A DNA stretch of 64,000 nt from Climacteris rufus. Taxonomy: Eukaryota; Chordata; Aves; Passeriformes; Climacteridae. Positions 1-12,244 of this stretch are shown in pieces (position 1 is the stretch's first letter; each line of letters starts with the position of its first letter). A program made the position numbers and the translations under genes. The stretch covers positions 533,486 to 597,485 of the forward strand of contig VZRZ01008717.1 in assembly GCA_013398175.1 (NCBI GenBank), in the 5' to 3' direction. The notes beneath the pieces are model-generated. The model was given only the letters and a program-made list of their open reading frames with translations. It did no database searches and was not told the DNA's origin.

Positions 1-3000
1 AAAAAAAGGAAAAGAGGAACTGGCCATAAGAACAACTTCATCCTGAATTGTTCAGCATTTCAGTAGCTTATAATAATATCTGACCAGCTCTCCAGGTATG
101 GTGGAATAGCTGACATCTTAATTTCCTAGTAGCAAAAAAAAAAAAAAAAACCAGGAACAATATTATTTTCCTTGAATGAAGGGCCATCTGAAAAAACAGC
201 AGAACAAAACAGGAATGCTCAGTCTGATATTTGCCTCTTTGCTGTGGCAGTAAATTGAAACTTATCCACTGAGAAGCTGCTGGCCAAGCAAGCCAGGTTA
301 GAAGAACACAGACATCACCACCACCTTCAAAACAAGGGTAAACCCATCTCTTTTCTTTAGCTTCTCCTTTCTCACTTCTGCCAAGATGGCTCAGAAGCTG
401 GTGGGTGATTAGCAAGAGTGTTTTAGCTGTTTAATTGGATCTCCAGCCTCTGGGGCAGGTTCTTGGAGCGCTGGCACTCAGCTGCCTAGAGCTGCTGAGA
501 CAAACTTTTGTGGGAGATCTTTGAGGGTTTTGTTGGTTGTTTTATTTTGCCAGGCCATGGCAAATGTTCCAGAGGGATCTGACCTGTCTCCTCACATAGC
601 TCCTCCCCTAGGGTGGACCTTTTCCTAGTCCTGCCACCCTTCCTCTGCCAGAGCTGCCCCATGTGGGCCTTCTTCAGGTCTCAGCATGCAGGAGTGGGAA
701 TGGTGGCTCTCAGTCTTTCCAAGAGCTGTGACTTGTGCCAGCTTAGTCACCAAAATGTGGGTGTAAAACCCTAGTTCCCTGGGTTGAGTCTGAACATGTT
801 GTCTGGAGTCCACAGTGGTTGAAATCAGGTCACAGGGATGGCTGAATGGCTCCACGGGTACCATTTTTATGTGGTCTTTATGTTTTCCCACTCATTTGGG
901 CCACCACCTCTGCTGTTTTGTGTTGTGGAGTCTTTTGCTTGATGACCTTCTGGCTAAATTTCCCCAGGGCTACACACCCAAGCCCAACAGCAAGAGAGCC
1001 AGGTAAGTTGTCTAAGAGGCAAAACCAAAAGCTGTGAACTACTGAGGAAAAACTATGTTGAAGTCTCACCTCAAACTGGGAAGAAGACTTTGCCTGGTAA
1101 AACTTGGCTTAGGCAGAGCCTCTTTTTGTGGCAGCTCAAGAGACATAACCACTAAGTTTTTGTTGTAATTCTGATTTTTCCTTGCTAAAGGACCTGGTGA
1201 TATCCCCCTCTCCAGCACAGACAGGGGAGATTTCCTCCATCTCTTGGATTTAGCCAGGGGCTGCTGTTTTATAGAGGGAGGGAAAAATGCCAACCCAAGT
1301 GTGGTGGCAAGTGCCTGCAGAGGAGCTTCCCAGGTCCACCCGCTTTGGAAGGAAAGGGACACCCCATGTGCCTTTCTTGGCTGCAAGGTTCTTGAAGCTG
1401 GGTTTGCTGCATCCCTGAATGCACAGGGAGCCTGGATGGACAGCATCCAAAGCAGAGGGGGGATGTCACAGGCCTGACCCTGGCATGGGAATTCGGCAGA
1501 GACGGAGAAATGTAAGAACAATCAGAGATGTGGGCAGCCTGCATTTAGTCCTGGGGAATGAGAATCAGCAGAGGAGCCAGCTGAAATCCTGCCACCCCAT
1601 CTGGCAGAGGCAGTGCAGAACTATCTCTGACATTTATGAATGTGCAGATTGGGAGGACACGGCTCCTCAGGGTTGGGAAAGGGGTGACCACATCCTGACG
1701 TCGGGTGCAGGAGTGTGACACTGGCACAGTCCTGTCCTTCCATGCTGGATTTTCAGCTTCCAGCAGGTTCAGGATGTAGCCCTTCAGCTGTGTAACTGTT
1801 AGTGGTGTGCAGGAATAGACGTTCCACATGACATTCCAAAGACTGAGCCTCTCTGCCGCCCCTGATCCTCGTTAAAAATAGCCTTTTTGCTGCAACCACA
1901 AGGCTGAAATATCCTGGGCATGTGTAGGAGCGTCTTCATTCCCTGCAGGCCAGGCTAGAACTCATTGCAAGCTGGAAGAGCTCCTTTTCCTACAGGTACC
2001 TGCTGCTACTCCAGAGATTTCACCCTGTCCCCTCTTTTCATGGTGATTCAGATATTTCACATCTGAGAGTCACAGAGCTCCCCCAGCCACATTTTCACAA
2101 ATCTCAGATGTGCAAATCAAAATGCTTTGGGTCATTTTCATAGCTGGTGTAATTGCCACATATCCAGTGGCCTCCAAAATGACTCTCTTCTTCATCCACG
2201 GAGATTTTGGGGTTTAGGGGTTGTTAGTGATTCTGTGTTTTTCAGTTTTACTGTTTAGCAGCTGATAGATGCCCCAAAAACTCTATAAATACCACCTTTC
2301 CTTTCAGTTTTACTACACTGAGATTCATTCACCCCATTTGAATGTTTTGGGTGGGTTGTTTTTTTTGGTTTTTTTTAATGATAATCTCTTTCCACTCTTT
2401 GCTCTGGTTCATCCCTTCATTGCCACCATCCCACCTTGCCTGAATAACAATCCTGCTATTTGCTTTGCCTCTCCTGTTTGGGGGATGACTACAGAGTGTG
2501 TAGCTCTGGTGAGACATGTTTGGATATTAAAACCTTGGCCCACAGCACTTGGAAGTCTCTGCCTTTATTTTCTTTCTGTTGATTTTGTTGCAAGGTGCTG
2601 TCTGACACATTACATGTTCTCATTAGAAGTGTTGGTCTGCTTCCTATTCCCACTCCTGCCAGCATTCACCATTCTCCACATCCACATTTGAGCTATGTTT
2701 TTTCAAAGACTCATGTATTTGCCTCTGCTTGCAACTGAAACATCCCTGTGTTCCTTCCAAGAGCATTATCCCTCTAGTTCTCCTCTTAGCATTTGCAAGT
2801 TGCTTGGGGTTTTCTTCATCGTGCCATTCTCACTGCATTTATCCAGCTGGGATGTAAACTGAGTCTAGGTCTTCCCTTAATCCTGGGATTATTCCTCTCC
2901 ACTGACACTGCTGTGGGAAACAGGCTGCTGAAATCTGACCAGTTCCCCATTGCCTTTAAATTTTGGCCTTCACCCCATAAAGTTCAGGTACATATAACCC

Positions 3001-5493
3001 ACAGCAAAGCATCACTTGCACCAACTGCACTTAAGTATTCCTAAGGGATCTGGTGTATCCCTGCTTTGTTTGGAACCATGATCAATTTGTGAATCTCTTC
3101 AAGAAAACTCTCCAGGTTAAATCTGTGTTAAATGGAGACAGACTGACTTCTCTGCATATGCTTTTCCAAAGGGGAGGAAAGCTTCCTGCAGCAGTGGAGC
3201 AACCCTGGCTTGGGGGGAGCTTGGGACAAGTTGGAAGGATCACTCATTCAGCCACTAGGCCTGATTGGCTTTAATTAGCACAAGAAATACCAGTGCAGAC
3301 TTGTCATACCTGTCAAGGAGCAGAGGAAATCATTCTGTCCTTCAAGACTGGAGTAAGTCATTAGGAGATGTCAGTGACATGGGGCCCAAATAACTGGTGA
3401 GAGGAGGTTCAGGATTGTTAGTCTTGCAATTAAAACTTCTATTTTACCCTTTTATCTTTCATTCCCTCTGTCCTGCCTCCTCTCTCTATGCCCATCCATG
3501 CACACTGACTGCCTCTGGGATATCAGTCCCAGGTTTTCCCTGTCCCCTTACTTGCCCTGGGCAGCTGACAAAGCCATCCAAACTCCACATCTACTCCTGA
3601 TGCCCAGACCCACTTTCTCCTCCCAGCTTAAATAAGTCTGTGGGAAGCCCATGGGACTTACTGCAGAGGAAGATTTTGTGTGTTCTTATGGTTTGTGAGA
3701 TTTCATGGAGAGGACTTAGAACAGATGAAAATGTGTGGGTATAACCAGGAATGGGTGTTGGGGATGTGAGATATCCCAAATATGGGACAAATTTAAGTTG
3801 TCTCCTAAGCAAACTCAAAAAAAATGAGTATTGGAAAAGTAGTTAGAGGTGTCTTTTTTTAATTGAATCTCACACAGGAGAGTCCCATGATTTCTAGCTA
3901 TTAAAAAGAGGATTTGAGCACTTTCTACTCCAGTAAAGAGCCAGACAAAACCAAGGTGTGTAAAAATATCAGGATGTTTGTGGTCCTGATGTCCATCTAC
4001 AGGTATCTTTCCCTTGAGGATGGCAAGGGGGTGACTGCCCCATCCCGTCCCCTCCAGCCAGCAATCAGCTGGTGCTGGGAAAGTTTGGAGGAGTCCATGT
4101 GACAATTCCTAGACTCCTCAATGTCTGCTTTTGGGCAACAATGGTGGTAAATAATACAATTTCACAAACTCTCCCATGATCCAAACTGCTGAATATAAAG
4201 CCTGGCTCCTAGCAGGGACTCTCTGAATCATTCCTCTCCCTCCTCTGCTTTCCCTTTTTGGATGGCAATAAAGACTCCTGCCACCACACTGAAGCTTCAT
4301 TAACCTTTATTAATTTTCTCAGGGTTCTGGGATCAAATTTGTCACCATTTCATCTCTTGGCAGTTCATACTTCTTGAAAAGATGTCTGACTGTTTCACCT
4401 CCTTGGGGGAAAAGATCTTCTGTCTGGTACTTGTTGTTTGGAAACAAATTGGCTGGCAGATCACAGATTACTCAGGCTCAGTTCTGCTCTCTGCTATTCC
4501 ATGTGACTCCAGTGGAGTCAGCTGAGCTCTCCTAATTTACAGCAGGCACTACTGGTGGATGGGATTTGGTTGTTATTGCCTGGCTGTTTCTCTCTTTCCT
4601 AGGGAGGGAATGTGTCAGGGTTGCAACACGGAGAACAGAAATTTTAGTTTCCCCTCCAGCCAGTTCAGGGCTGATCCACAGGGGATGAAGGTGGAATGCT
4701 GGCAGAGTGTGGGCTTGGAAGGAACAGGGGTCCTAGTTATCAATCAGGAGTTTTGATTTACAGTGGATGCATTATTTGCCTTCTGAACTCAACAATGTGG
4801 GCTTCATTGGGAGATTTTCAGCAGGACACAAAGGTCAGGAACTTCTCTCTCATTGAGCTGGAAAAGTTCCCAGTCCCAGTACTCTGTTGGTACTTTGCTG
4901 ATGCCAGAATTTCTTCTCTCCTTGTTGCTAGTGGTAGGGTAGAGTCTGTGAAGGAGACATCCTACTGAGTTATCCCTTTACTTTCCACCTGCCCTCACCT
5001 GCCTGCTCCACTCAGCGTTTTCTGGTTCCTCTACAGGGCATTTCTAGGCAGGTGCTGGTTGCAATGCAGAATTTCCCACCAAAAACACACTACCAGTCAT
5101 CACCATAGATCTCAAAACACTGACAGGGATGGTGGGATTCAGTGCCAGCACGTCTGAAAAGGTTAAATCCTCCACAAGCACAGAAAAGAGTGCAGACACC
5201 CTAGAAAATCACTGACATTAATTAAAGACCACACATGAGGGATCATACTCTGCATGGTCCCAAAGCTCACTCAAAACCAAGGGGTTGAACCAGCAACCAG
5301 TCTGAATCTTTCAGGCTGGCTTGGTGCTGGAACCTCAGGGAAAAGTGGTGGCCAGGGGTGTTGGGGTTGGAAAGCAGGTGGTCATGTCAGGGGAACGTTG
5401 CAGGTCGCTGTTGTTTATACGTGTAACCTTTGTAGTGAAAGATCTTGCAGAGTGAACCGAGGTGTATTTACATGACCCATTACCTTGCCATAG
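1..5493 (+). other. ADGRB1 intron upstream of the linker exon (5' end outside window)
   Basis: No coding exon was recognised here. I looked for a TSR1-like exon (WxxW, CxxxCG and six cysteines in a 165-bp, phase 1-1 block) and for the N-terminal CUB-like exon and saw neither, so both are probably upstream of base 1. The stretch is ordinary AT-leaning DNA with short poly-A/T runs (for example 134-150) and a possible solo LTR near 4098-4290. Confidence 0.6.
4098..4290 (+). mobile_element. Possible solo LTR of an endogenous retrovirus
   Basis: A TATAAAG box near 4195 is followed about 70 bp later by GCAATAAAGACTCC near 4265, the spacing seen between promoter and polyadenylation signal in avian retroviral LTRs. 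No internal gag/pol/env coding sequence or second copy was seen. Ends are guesses, with no target-site duplication confirmed. The alternative is chance occurrence of two common motifs. Confidence 0.25.
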
Positions 5494-5601
5494 CCAATGG
5501 ACGCTATAATTCCAGAAGCCAATCGCTGAGGTCCACAGATAACAGAAAGCGAGAGGACCCTGACGAACTGCAGCACTACGGGTACCCTGCACCTCAAATA
5601 G
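5494..5601 (+). CDS. ADGRB1: ADGRB1 linker exon between TSR1 and TSR2
   Basis: A 108-bp exon (phase 1 to 1, 36 codons) between an acceptor ending CATAG and the donor GTAAGC. The peptide contains SRSQSLRSTD, then a basic run RKRE, and ends DELQHYGYPAPQI. This closely matches the human BAI1 linker as I remember it (SRSQSLRSTD, then DELQQFGFPAPQT), which lies between TSR1 and TSR2. The segment is disordered and polar, with no cysteines. The Ser-Leu step at 5525/5526 corresponds to the reported MMP14 cleavage position that releases the 40-kDa vasculostatin fragment in human BAI1. BAI2 and BAI3 lack the extra first TSR and this arrangement, so the exon is the strongest evidence for ADGRB1. The acceptor has a weak pyrimidine tract and the reading frame is open upstream, so the 5' edge is slightly less certain than the 3' edge. 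Confidence 0.87.
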
Positions 5602-6260
5602 GTAAGCTCTGACCTCCCACAGCAGCCTCTGGAGCTGGGACACTGCTCTGGTCACTGCACTGCCCAGCTGGGCTGGGCTGGCTGCACTGACTCGCTTTGC
5701 TGTTTCAATGACCCCTCTAACCATCTCCTTCCCCCTCAGGTCAGTGTGGGGGACGCTCCCCCCGTGTTGTCACACGCTGAACAAATGGCCATCGCCCCGT
5801 TTGTCCCCATTCCATCACCCCACAGGGTTTTGTGTTGTTGCCATCAGCCAGAGAAGGCAAAAAGGGTTAGACACAAAGCCCTAAAAAGACCATCCATCTC
5901 ACAGAGTGCTTCTCATCACCCTGCCTACTTCTGAGTCACTGCTTTGTCTGAATTATCCAACCAGACGTGGTTCATGAAGCCAAAGCTGACCTTACTGCAA
6001 TGCAGCCACTTTGCTGATGTCCATGTCATGCCTTCCCATTGACTGTAAGAGAGGGAGAACAGGGCTTGGTGGGGAGAGAGCAGGACTGGTTTCCTCTGTC
6101 ACTGGGGCTTTAGTGCTGTGCAAGGACTTGCTGTGGTGGGCTCTGCAGCAGGACCTTCCACCCTTCTGCAACAGAAGGGGAATAATGTGCAGCAATATCA
6201 GAGAGTGTGATCTGGGAAGATGGGAATGAATTGGACCTAGATCTATACCAGGTCCAACCT

Positions 6261-6403
6261 GCTCCATCCCTGGAAGTGTTCAAGGCCAGGCTGAATGGGG
6301 TTTTGAGCCACCTCTTCTGGTGGAAAGTATCTGTGCCCATGGCAGGGGTGTTGGAAGGTCTTTAAGGTTCCTTCCAACCCAAACCATCCTGTGATTCTGT
6401 GAC
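6261..6403 (+). mobile_element. CR1 LINE 3' fragment
   Basis: Begins in CATCCCTGGAAGTG, runs through the conserved CATGGCAGGG and CCTTCCAACCCAAACCAT blocks, and ends in the GTGATTCTGTGA tail, so the 3' end points to the + direction. 5'-truncated, as usual for CR1. Confidence 0.85.
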
Positions 6404-8211
6404 TCAGTCTGGAAAGGTTTTGTGCTCTCCCTTCTCGGCTGTGTGTTGTGGCAGGACCTCAACACATCACAAGTCTCAGGCAAAGCGCAGTGTGCTGAAC
6501 CTGGTCACAGGTTAAAATCACTGCCCAGTGACCTTGCCAGCATTTTGTGCACCAGGAAGGCTTCAAAGAGGTGATTTGATTATAAATGATATATTACATA
6601 TCTGGTGTAGGTTATATTACATATTCTGTTGTAGGCTACCTGTGCTCCACCCAACCCAGGAAGACTTTGCCACTGTGCAGCAGTGAACAGCCTCAGGAAT
6701 CTGTGTGGTGTGGAGTATCTGGGTGTGACTGGGCAATTGCTGGGGTTGTGGTTTTTAACACAAAACAGGGGACAGCCTCAATTTCCTCTTTACCCTGCAC
6801 AGACTCTGCTACCGCCTTTGGGAGCAGCTCTGCTGCCCTCAGGATCCTTCTGGCTGGGGCCGCAGGAATGGGAGGGCATTTGCACTGATATAACCTGGTG
6901 AAGCTGAGCTTAATCTTTCTGCCATGTGTCCAAACGCAGAGGTAGGAAAGGCACTTCAAGGCAGGTCCTGTGATGGCCTCTGTTGTTCCTACTATGTTTG
7001 TGCTTCTCCAGCACTCTGTTCCAGCCTGTAACTCAGCCATCAGATTTATGGTTTGGCATTTCTTCCTGTTGTGCAGCTGGATACTGGATCTGAGCTCAGT
7101 GACATCTCTGTTAACTCCCTGCCATTGTGGCCACTGTTGTAGCATGGCTGGCTTGGGCTGTGGCATCCCTGAGGGCAGCATGGGCTCGGAGATGTGCATT
7201 GTCCTGTTGCAAGCTTCCCACATCCCTGTCACTGTCCCACGAGCACCAACTACAGCCAGGTTGTTAAAGGAAATCAGGATGGAGATGTAGAGATCAGGCA
7301 GAGAGTACAGTCCAGCAACGGATTAGAGGGAATCTTTAGCTGGGCATGCCAAAGCAAAGCCCATATTTTCTTATGGGCACCGTTCGTAGGGAATAAGATG
7401 TCACATCCACTCAAAACCTGGACAAAGATGAAACACAAAAATCAGCTGATGACAGCCATAAGGACTAGGAATGAGGAGACAGCCCTGCACAGTTGCAGAG
7501 CAGAATTTTCCCTTGCTAGCCCTTCATGTGCCTGGTGTCCAGGTCCTGCTGGCCCCCAGGCTCTGGCAGGACTGTGCTCTCACCCAGGGTGCTGCTGGCT
7601 GCCCACATCTCTCCCAGCAACAGCACAAGAGCGAGATCCAGCCCAGCAGGTGCCTGGCATAGACCCTCCTGGCTCAGCCCACAGGCTGCATCCAGGAGGA
7701 CTTTGCCAGCAGCAGGATGTGAACAGAGAGGCGTCTCACACATTGGGGAGATGTCAGGCTGACAGACCCCAAAACAGCAAGGGATCCTGGCAGAGGGATG
7801 GGAGGGATGTGCTGCTCCATTAGTGCTGAAGGAAGAAGAGTCATGGAGAAGCTGCAGGCACTGATGGGGACACTGCAGCCAGGAGCTGGAAGGATCCTGG
7901 ATTGCAGTGCTACATCCCCATGGATTAACTCCCAGTGTGCCTCACCTGCTGCACCCTCTCCAGCTGCTGCAGATGGATCTGTGGGAGCAGCCAGGGCCAT
8001 CTTCCCACTTCAAGTGGGGTACTGAGCCCTGCAAAATCCTTTGGGACATTCCTGTTAATCTCAAAGGTAGCCTGGAACATCACAGGCCTAAACAAAAGTA
8101 AACCCTGCAGAGACAGCAGCCTACAGGCACCAGTCCTGATGCTGAGCAGGTCTTGGCCCCTTGTCCTCTGGGGGTGAAGACAAATTTGGCTGGGCCGCCT
8201 CTGCTATGAAG

Positions 8212-8596
8212 AAAAGCTGAAAGACTTCACGTTGTTCGTCCTGGAGAAGGGAAGGCTCTGGGGAGACCATAGAGCACCTTCCAGTACCTAAAGGGTCTCC
8301 AAAAGGGCTGCAGGGGGACTTTGGACAAGGGCCTGGAGTGACAGAACAAGGGGGAATGGATTTAAGCTGAAGGAGGGTAGCTTTAGATTGGATATTAGGA
8401 AGAAATTCTTCCCTGTGAGGGTGGTGAGGCCCTGGCACAGATTGCCCTGTGGTTTCCCCATCCCTGAAGTGTTCCAGGCCAGGTTGAATAGGGCTTGGAG
8501 CAACCTGGGATAGTGGAAGGTGTCCCTGATCATGCAGGGTGTTGGAACAAGATGATCTTTCAGGTCCCTTCCAACCCAAATAATTCCATAATCTCT
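8212..8596 (+). mobile_element. CR1 LINE 3' fragment
   Basis: About 385 bp of CR1 3' end: CCTGGAGAAGG and CTTCCAGTACCTAAAGGG blocks, then GGATATTAGGAAGAAATTC, the CCCTGTGAGGGTGGTGAGG block, and the CCTTCCAACCCAAATAATTC end. It extends further 5' than most copies in the window. Confidence 0.9.
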
Positions 8597-10337
8597 GGCA
8601 GGTTTAAATATGAAACAGCACAGAGCTGTACTAGGCAGCTTTCAAACCCAATGAGCAGAGCAGACTGCTTGCCATTATATCAAAAAACAGATCCAGAATC
8701 CACTTCTGGGATGAATAATTGGAATATATTTCATCCAGTAATTTGCATTTGCTGCCATCTGACCCTCAGGAGTGCAGAAATTCTTCTCATCCATAGTTTT
8801 GATGATGGGCACTATTGTGCTTCTCTTGAGTGGAGAGACAGAGAGTTTCTGCCTGAGTGTGTCTCAGAACTGGGTCTCACTTGGTTTGAAAATTAGTTAA
8901 ATTTGAGCAAGGTTTGAGACTGGGCTGGATGTAATGTCCCAGAAGACTGAGACAAATTGCTTGGTTCAAAATGATACCAAGCCCAAGGGAGTAGCCAGCA
9001 CTTAGAAAATAAACTGTATTATGGGTTTAAAAGCCAGGGATTCACACAATGTGAGGGATGATAATTGAGGAGATTTACCTCTAAGCACAACTACTTCTGC
9101 TGTGAAAGAGCAAAAGCCAGAAACAATAAAGAGGAAAGAGGCAGGAGATGTGGAATTTGGTTCAAAGATGCCATTCACTCATCCAGTGACACAGTAGCTC
9201 TTGTCTGAATGCAGAGATTTCAAAACCCCAGCCAGGTCTGAGGGGGTGGTTGGTGGTATGGTGGGATCTCCAAGCCATGAGCCGCTGGTGGAGGAGGCCC
9301 CTGTGTCTCTGCAGGCTTCCCCTGTCCCACCTCTGGCCTCCCAGAAAGATTTTGGGGCTCGAACTTTGAGTGTTTAACTACAAAAATACCCCAGCTCCCT
9401 GCAACCAAGGGGCTGGGTGCTGCTGGGTGCGGGACTGGGGAGGTTGCTCAAGGTGGATGGAGAAATGCAAAGGCATCATCTGTTCATGGAGCATCCAAGC
9501 AGGCAAGGGAGCAGGAATGGTTGGGATCTGTGGGCCAAAGAGGGATCTACTGGAGTCTGGTGCACTCTGGATGGCAAATGCTGAAATGATGCTGTAGAAA
9601 GGTGATCTGCTAGTGGTGAACTTGGAGCATCACAGGACTCCAGGTCTGAAAGAGTTGGTTAAGTTCCTGACTGGCAAGGTAGGAAAATTACCATGGAAAT
9701 GCAGATTTCTCTATACCAGGAGATCTAATACTTGAGAAACAGGATATGGGACTGATGTTCTCCTGAAGCCCCAAAGCCTCAAAACACATAATGTCTCCTA
9801 CACATCCCAGGGAAAGACCACTGGTCCACAACCTTCATCCAACTGGAACCAACTGGGCAGATTAATGAAATAAAACACAGAAGCAAAACAGTTTTTAGCA
9901 ACTTTGGCTTAATGAACGACAGCAGTTGCATCTCATGATAATCATTGCAATGGCACAGATGAGGCAGAGAAAGACTTATCCTCACCTCCACCTCTTCCTT
10001 TGTCCAGCCAATAAATGAAGGAGTGAAAATCTGTCCATTTTACAGCAAGGACAGGTCTTTCTCTACCCTTTTCCCCCTCAACAGGCACATTTTAATTCAA
10101 AAAGCTCCAATTAGTTGGTGTATTTTTAACTCCCAACTGCCTGAACGACACAAAACATTCAAAGCAGATGTGCTGAAAAGTATGAGACAAACCAAACAAC
10201 GTAGAAAACTACCAAAACCCCAAAGAGCAGATTGATGAGAGACACAAACACTTGAAATCCTGCATGAAATTTCATTGCACATGGAAAATGCTAGCAAATA
10301 AATATAAATAAATAAAAATAAAAATAAAGAAATAAAG

Positions 10338-10338
<1 letters not shown>

Positions 10339-10385
<47 letters not shown>
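10339..10385 (+). repeat. (GATA)n microsatellite
   Basis: About 12 near-perfect tetramers, preceded by (AAATA)-like A-rich sequence from about 10300. GATA repeats are frequent in vertebrates and often length-polymorphic. Confidence 0.97.
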
Positions 10386-11825
10386 CACCTTGAGGAAAAA
10401 GCCAGACGTGCACAGTTTTAGCCAGTATTAGGAAACTTGGTGTTCTCCAACCTTTACAGTCCCCATCACAACTCCTACTCTGACATTGCTTTTCATGTAG
10501 CTGGTTTATAACCTTCACTGAGATCTCCAGCTGTAGTTTCTTTCCTGCTCCACATTGAACTTGTCCGTTTCATACAGCATCTTCTGCCCAGCTTTCTTCA
10601 GGAATGGGGTGGTGGTCTGGGATAACACATCCAAGTGCTGGGTGCCAGGCTGGATGACTCCTGGAGTCATATTTCTGTTCCACCTGTTCCACCTAGTGCT
10701 GTGATGCTTCTTATCATCCACAGTCTGCCAAATGCATCCATTTGGGATGTGACATGGGGCAGTCTGAGGTTTTGAAGAACTTGTCACTAGGAGGGGTTCT
10801 CCCTGTATTATGCATCAAAGATAGGCTGGTGTTTATTTGTGCCATGTGTTCTATACATAGCAAAAGTTACATTCCAGGTTTATCATGTGTAATTATTAGT
10901 AATCCAGGAAAAATCTGAACCCCCAAACAATGCACAGCTTAATTAAATGGAAAAGAGCCAGCTTTTTGTTCTCATGTGGAGAAGAAAGATATTTTGTGAA
11001 GGGTTAGAATATTGCCTATGAAAACTAATGGAAAACTGTCCTTTCCCTGGTCATTTCACACTTATGGTGACTTATTTGGAGGTTATGGCCTGCTGAAACA
11101 GCCCCAGCAGGGATATTAGTGACAAAGGGAATACATCTCATTGCTTTTCACTCCCATCTCTTCTTCAATGGGATATTTCTAGTTTCCTTTCCAAGGCTGC
11201 CCCATCAGATAAGCAGTTGATAGGGACTGTGTGATGCCCTGGAAGAGTCAGCCTTGTTCTGTGTCACACGCTCAAGGCAGATCTCCACAGGTAAAGGAAA
11301 TGCCAAGAAAACTCTGTGGGATTACTTCAGCTGACCCTTCTTAGGCACCGTTACCTTGTACTTTGCTGTTCCTCTGCCAATCTGCAATGGTGGGGGCTGT
11401 GAGAAGGCAGGAAAAGGGGTTGAATCCTTAAAACTGAACAATTTATGGATACATCTGCTATATCTGTCTAATCACTGCTAGTGCAGTCTCTGGGTAGAGG
11501 TCCCTATCCCAGCATACATGGTTTTTCAGTGGTGGAATTTGCCCTGCCCAGTGCCCTGATGATTCCACAGAACAGTTCCTTTTTTTTTTCTTGTGTGTGT
11601 GTTATAGCTCTATACAGTACCCCAAAACCCCGCAAACCCTTTAATCCATTCTCAACTCTCACATTTTCTCCGCAATGCCCTCACACCCATCTTGTCACCC
11701 CACCTGCAGGACACTTTGCAGCCTCACGGATCTCACAACTGGTGAAGTGCAACTTGGAAATCTCTGCCCTGGAGATCCAGGTACCAGGGATGCCACATCC
11801 TCACCTTGTGTTCCAACCCTGACAG

Positions 11826-11990
11826 GTGACCCTGCGGCAGAGGAGTGGTCCCCGTGGAGCGTGTGCTCGACCACCTGCGGGGAGGGCTGGCAGACCCGGA
11901 CCAGGTTCTGTGTTTCGTCTTCCTACAGCACCCAGTGCAGTGGCCCTCTCCGGGAGCAGAGACAGTGCAACAACTCTGCTGTGTGCCCAG
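11826..11990 (+). CDS. ADGRB1: ADGRB1 TSR2 exon (thrombospondin type 1 repeat)
   Basis: A 165-bp exon, phase 1 to 1, acceptor CTGACAG, donor GTATTG. It encodes one complete thrombospondin type 1 repeat beginning GDPAAEEW. The WSPWSVC segment is a C-mannosylation motif (WxxW), and CSTTCGEG fits the O-fucosylation consensus CX2(S/T)CX2G. All six TSR cysteines are present (VC, TC, FC, QC, QC, VC). The NNS near the end is an N-glycosylation sequon. The repeat follows directly on the linker exon in phase, which makes it the second of five TSRs in BAI1. The donor after the invariant GT is weak, and a CR1 copy starts about 65 bp downstream. Confidence 0.96.
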
Positions 11991-12054
11991 GTATTGGTGG
12001 GCAGCAGGGAAGGGAGATTGGCTGCCTGTGGCAACTCCACTGTGATATTTCTGG

Positions 12055-12244
12055 GAGGTCCTGGCACAGGTTGCCCAGAGAAGCTGTGGCTGCCTCGTCC
12101 CTGGAAGTGTCCAAGGCCAGGTTGGATGGGGTTTGGAGCAACCTGGGATAGTGGAAGGTGTCCCTGTCCATGGCAGGAGGGTTGGAACTGGATGATCTTC
12201 CAGGTCTCTTCCAATCCAAACCATTCCATGGTTCTATAATTCTT
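12055..12244 (+). mobile_element. CR1 LINE 3' fragment close to the TSR2 donor
   Basis: Contains CCTGGCACAGGTTGCCCAG, GGAAGTGTCCAAGGCCAGG and the CTTCCAATCCAAACCATTCC end with a TTCTATAATTCT tail. It starts only about 65 bp after the TSR2 exon. Confidence 0.9.

Larger units (their letters stand above)
5602..11825 (+). other. ADGRB1 intron, linker exon to TSR2 exon
   Basis: A 6.2-kb intron with two plus-oriented CR1 copies (6261-6403 and 8212-8596) and an A/T-rich stretch running into a GATA microsatellite (10339-10385). I saw no further exon in it. The rest is unremarkable. Confidence 0.75.

Noticed and set aside
968..1002. A 35-bp potential microexon between a good acceptor (TTTCCCCAG) and a perfect donor (CAG/GTAAGT)
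   Set aside because: Its length (35 bp) cannot join the phase 1 linker exon directly, and the peptide in any frame shows no resemblance to BAI1. Kept as chance splice-like signals unless RNA-seq says otherwise.
5335..5724. Minus-strand open frame of 129 codons across the linker exon
   Set aside because: It is the antisense shadow of the conserved plus-strand exon, and the protein has no family resemblance.
7471..7823. GC-richer stretch with several overlapping open frames on both strands
   Set aside because: No frame shows a domain, splice-phase fit or resemblance to a BAI1 segment. Most likely an ordinary GC-rich intronic patch.
8121..8579. Minus-strand frame of about 150 codons
   Set aside because: It is the reverse strand of a plus-oriented CR1 fragment and recurs at other CR1 copies.
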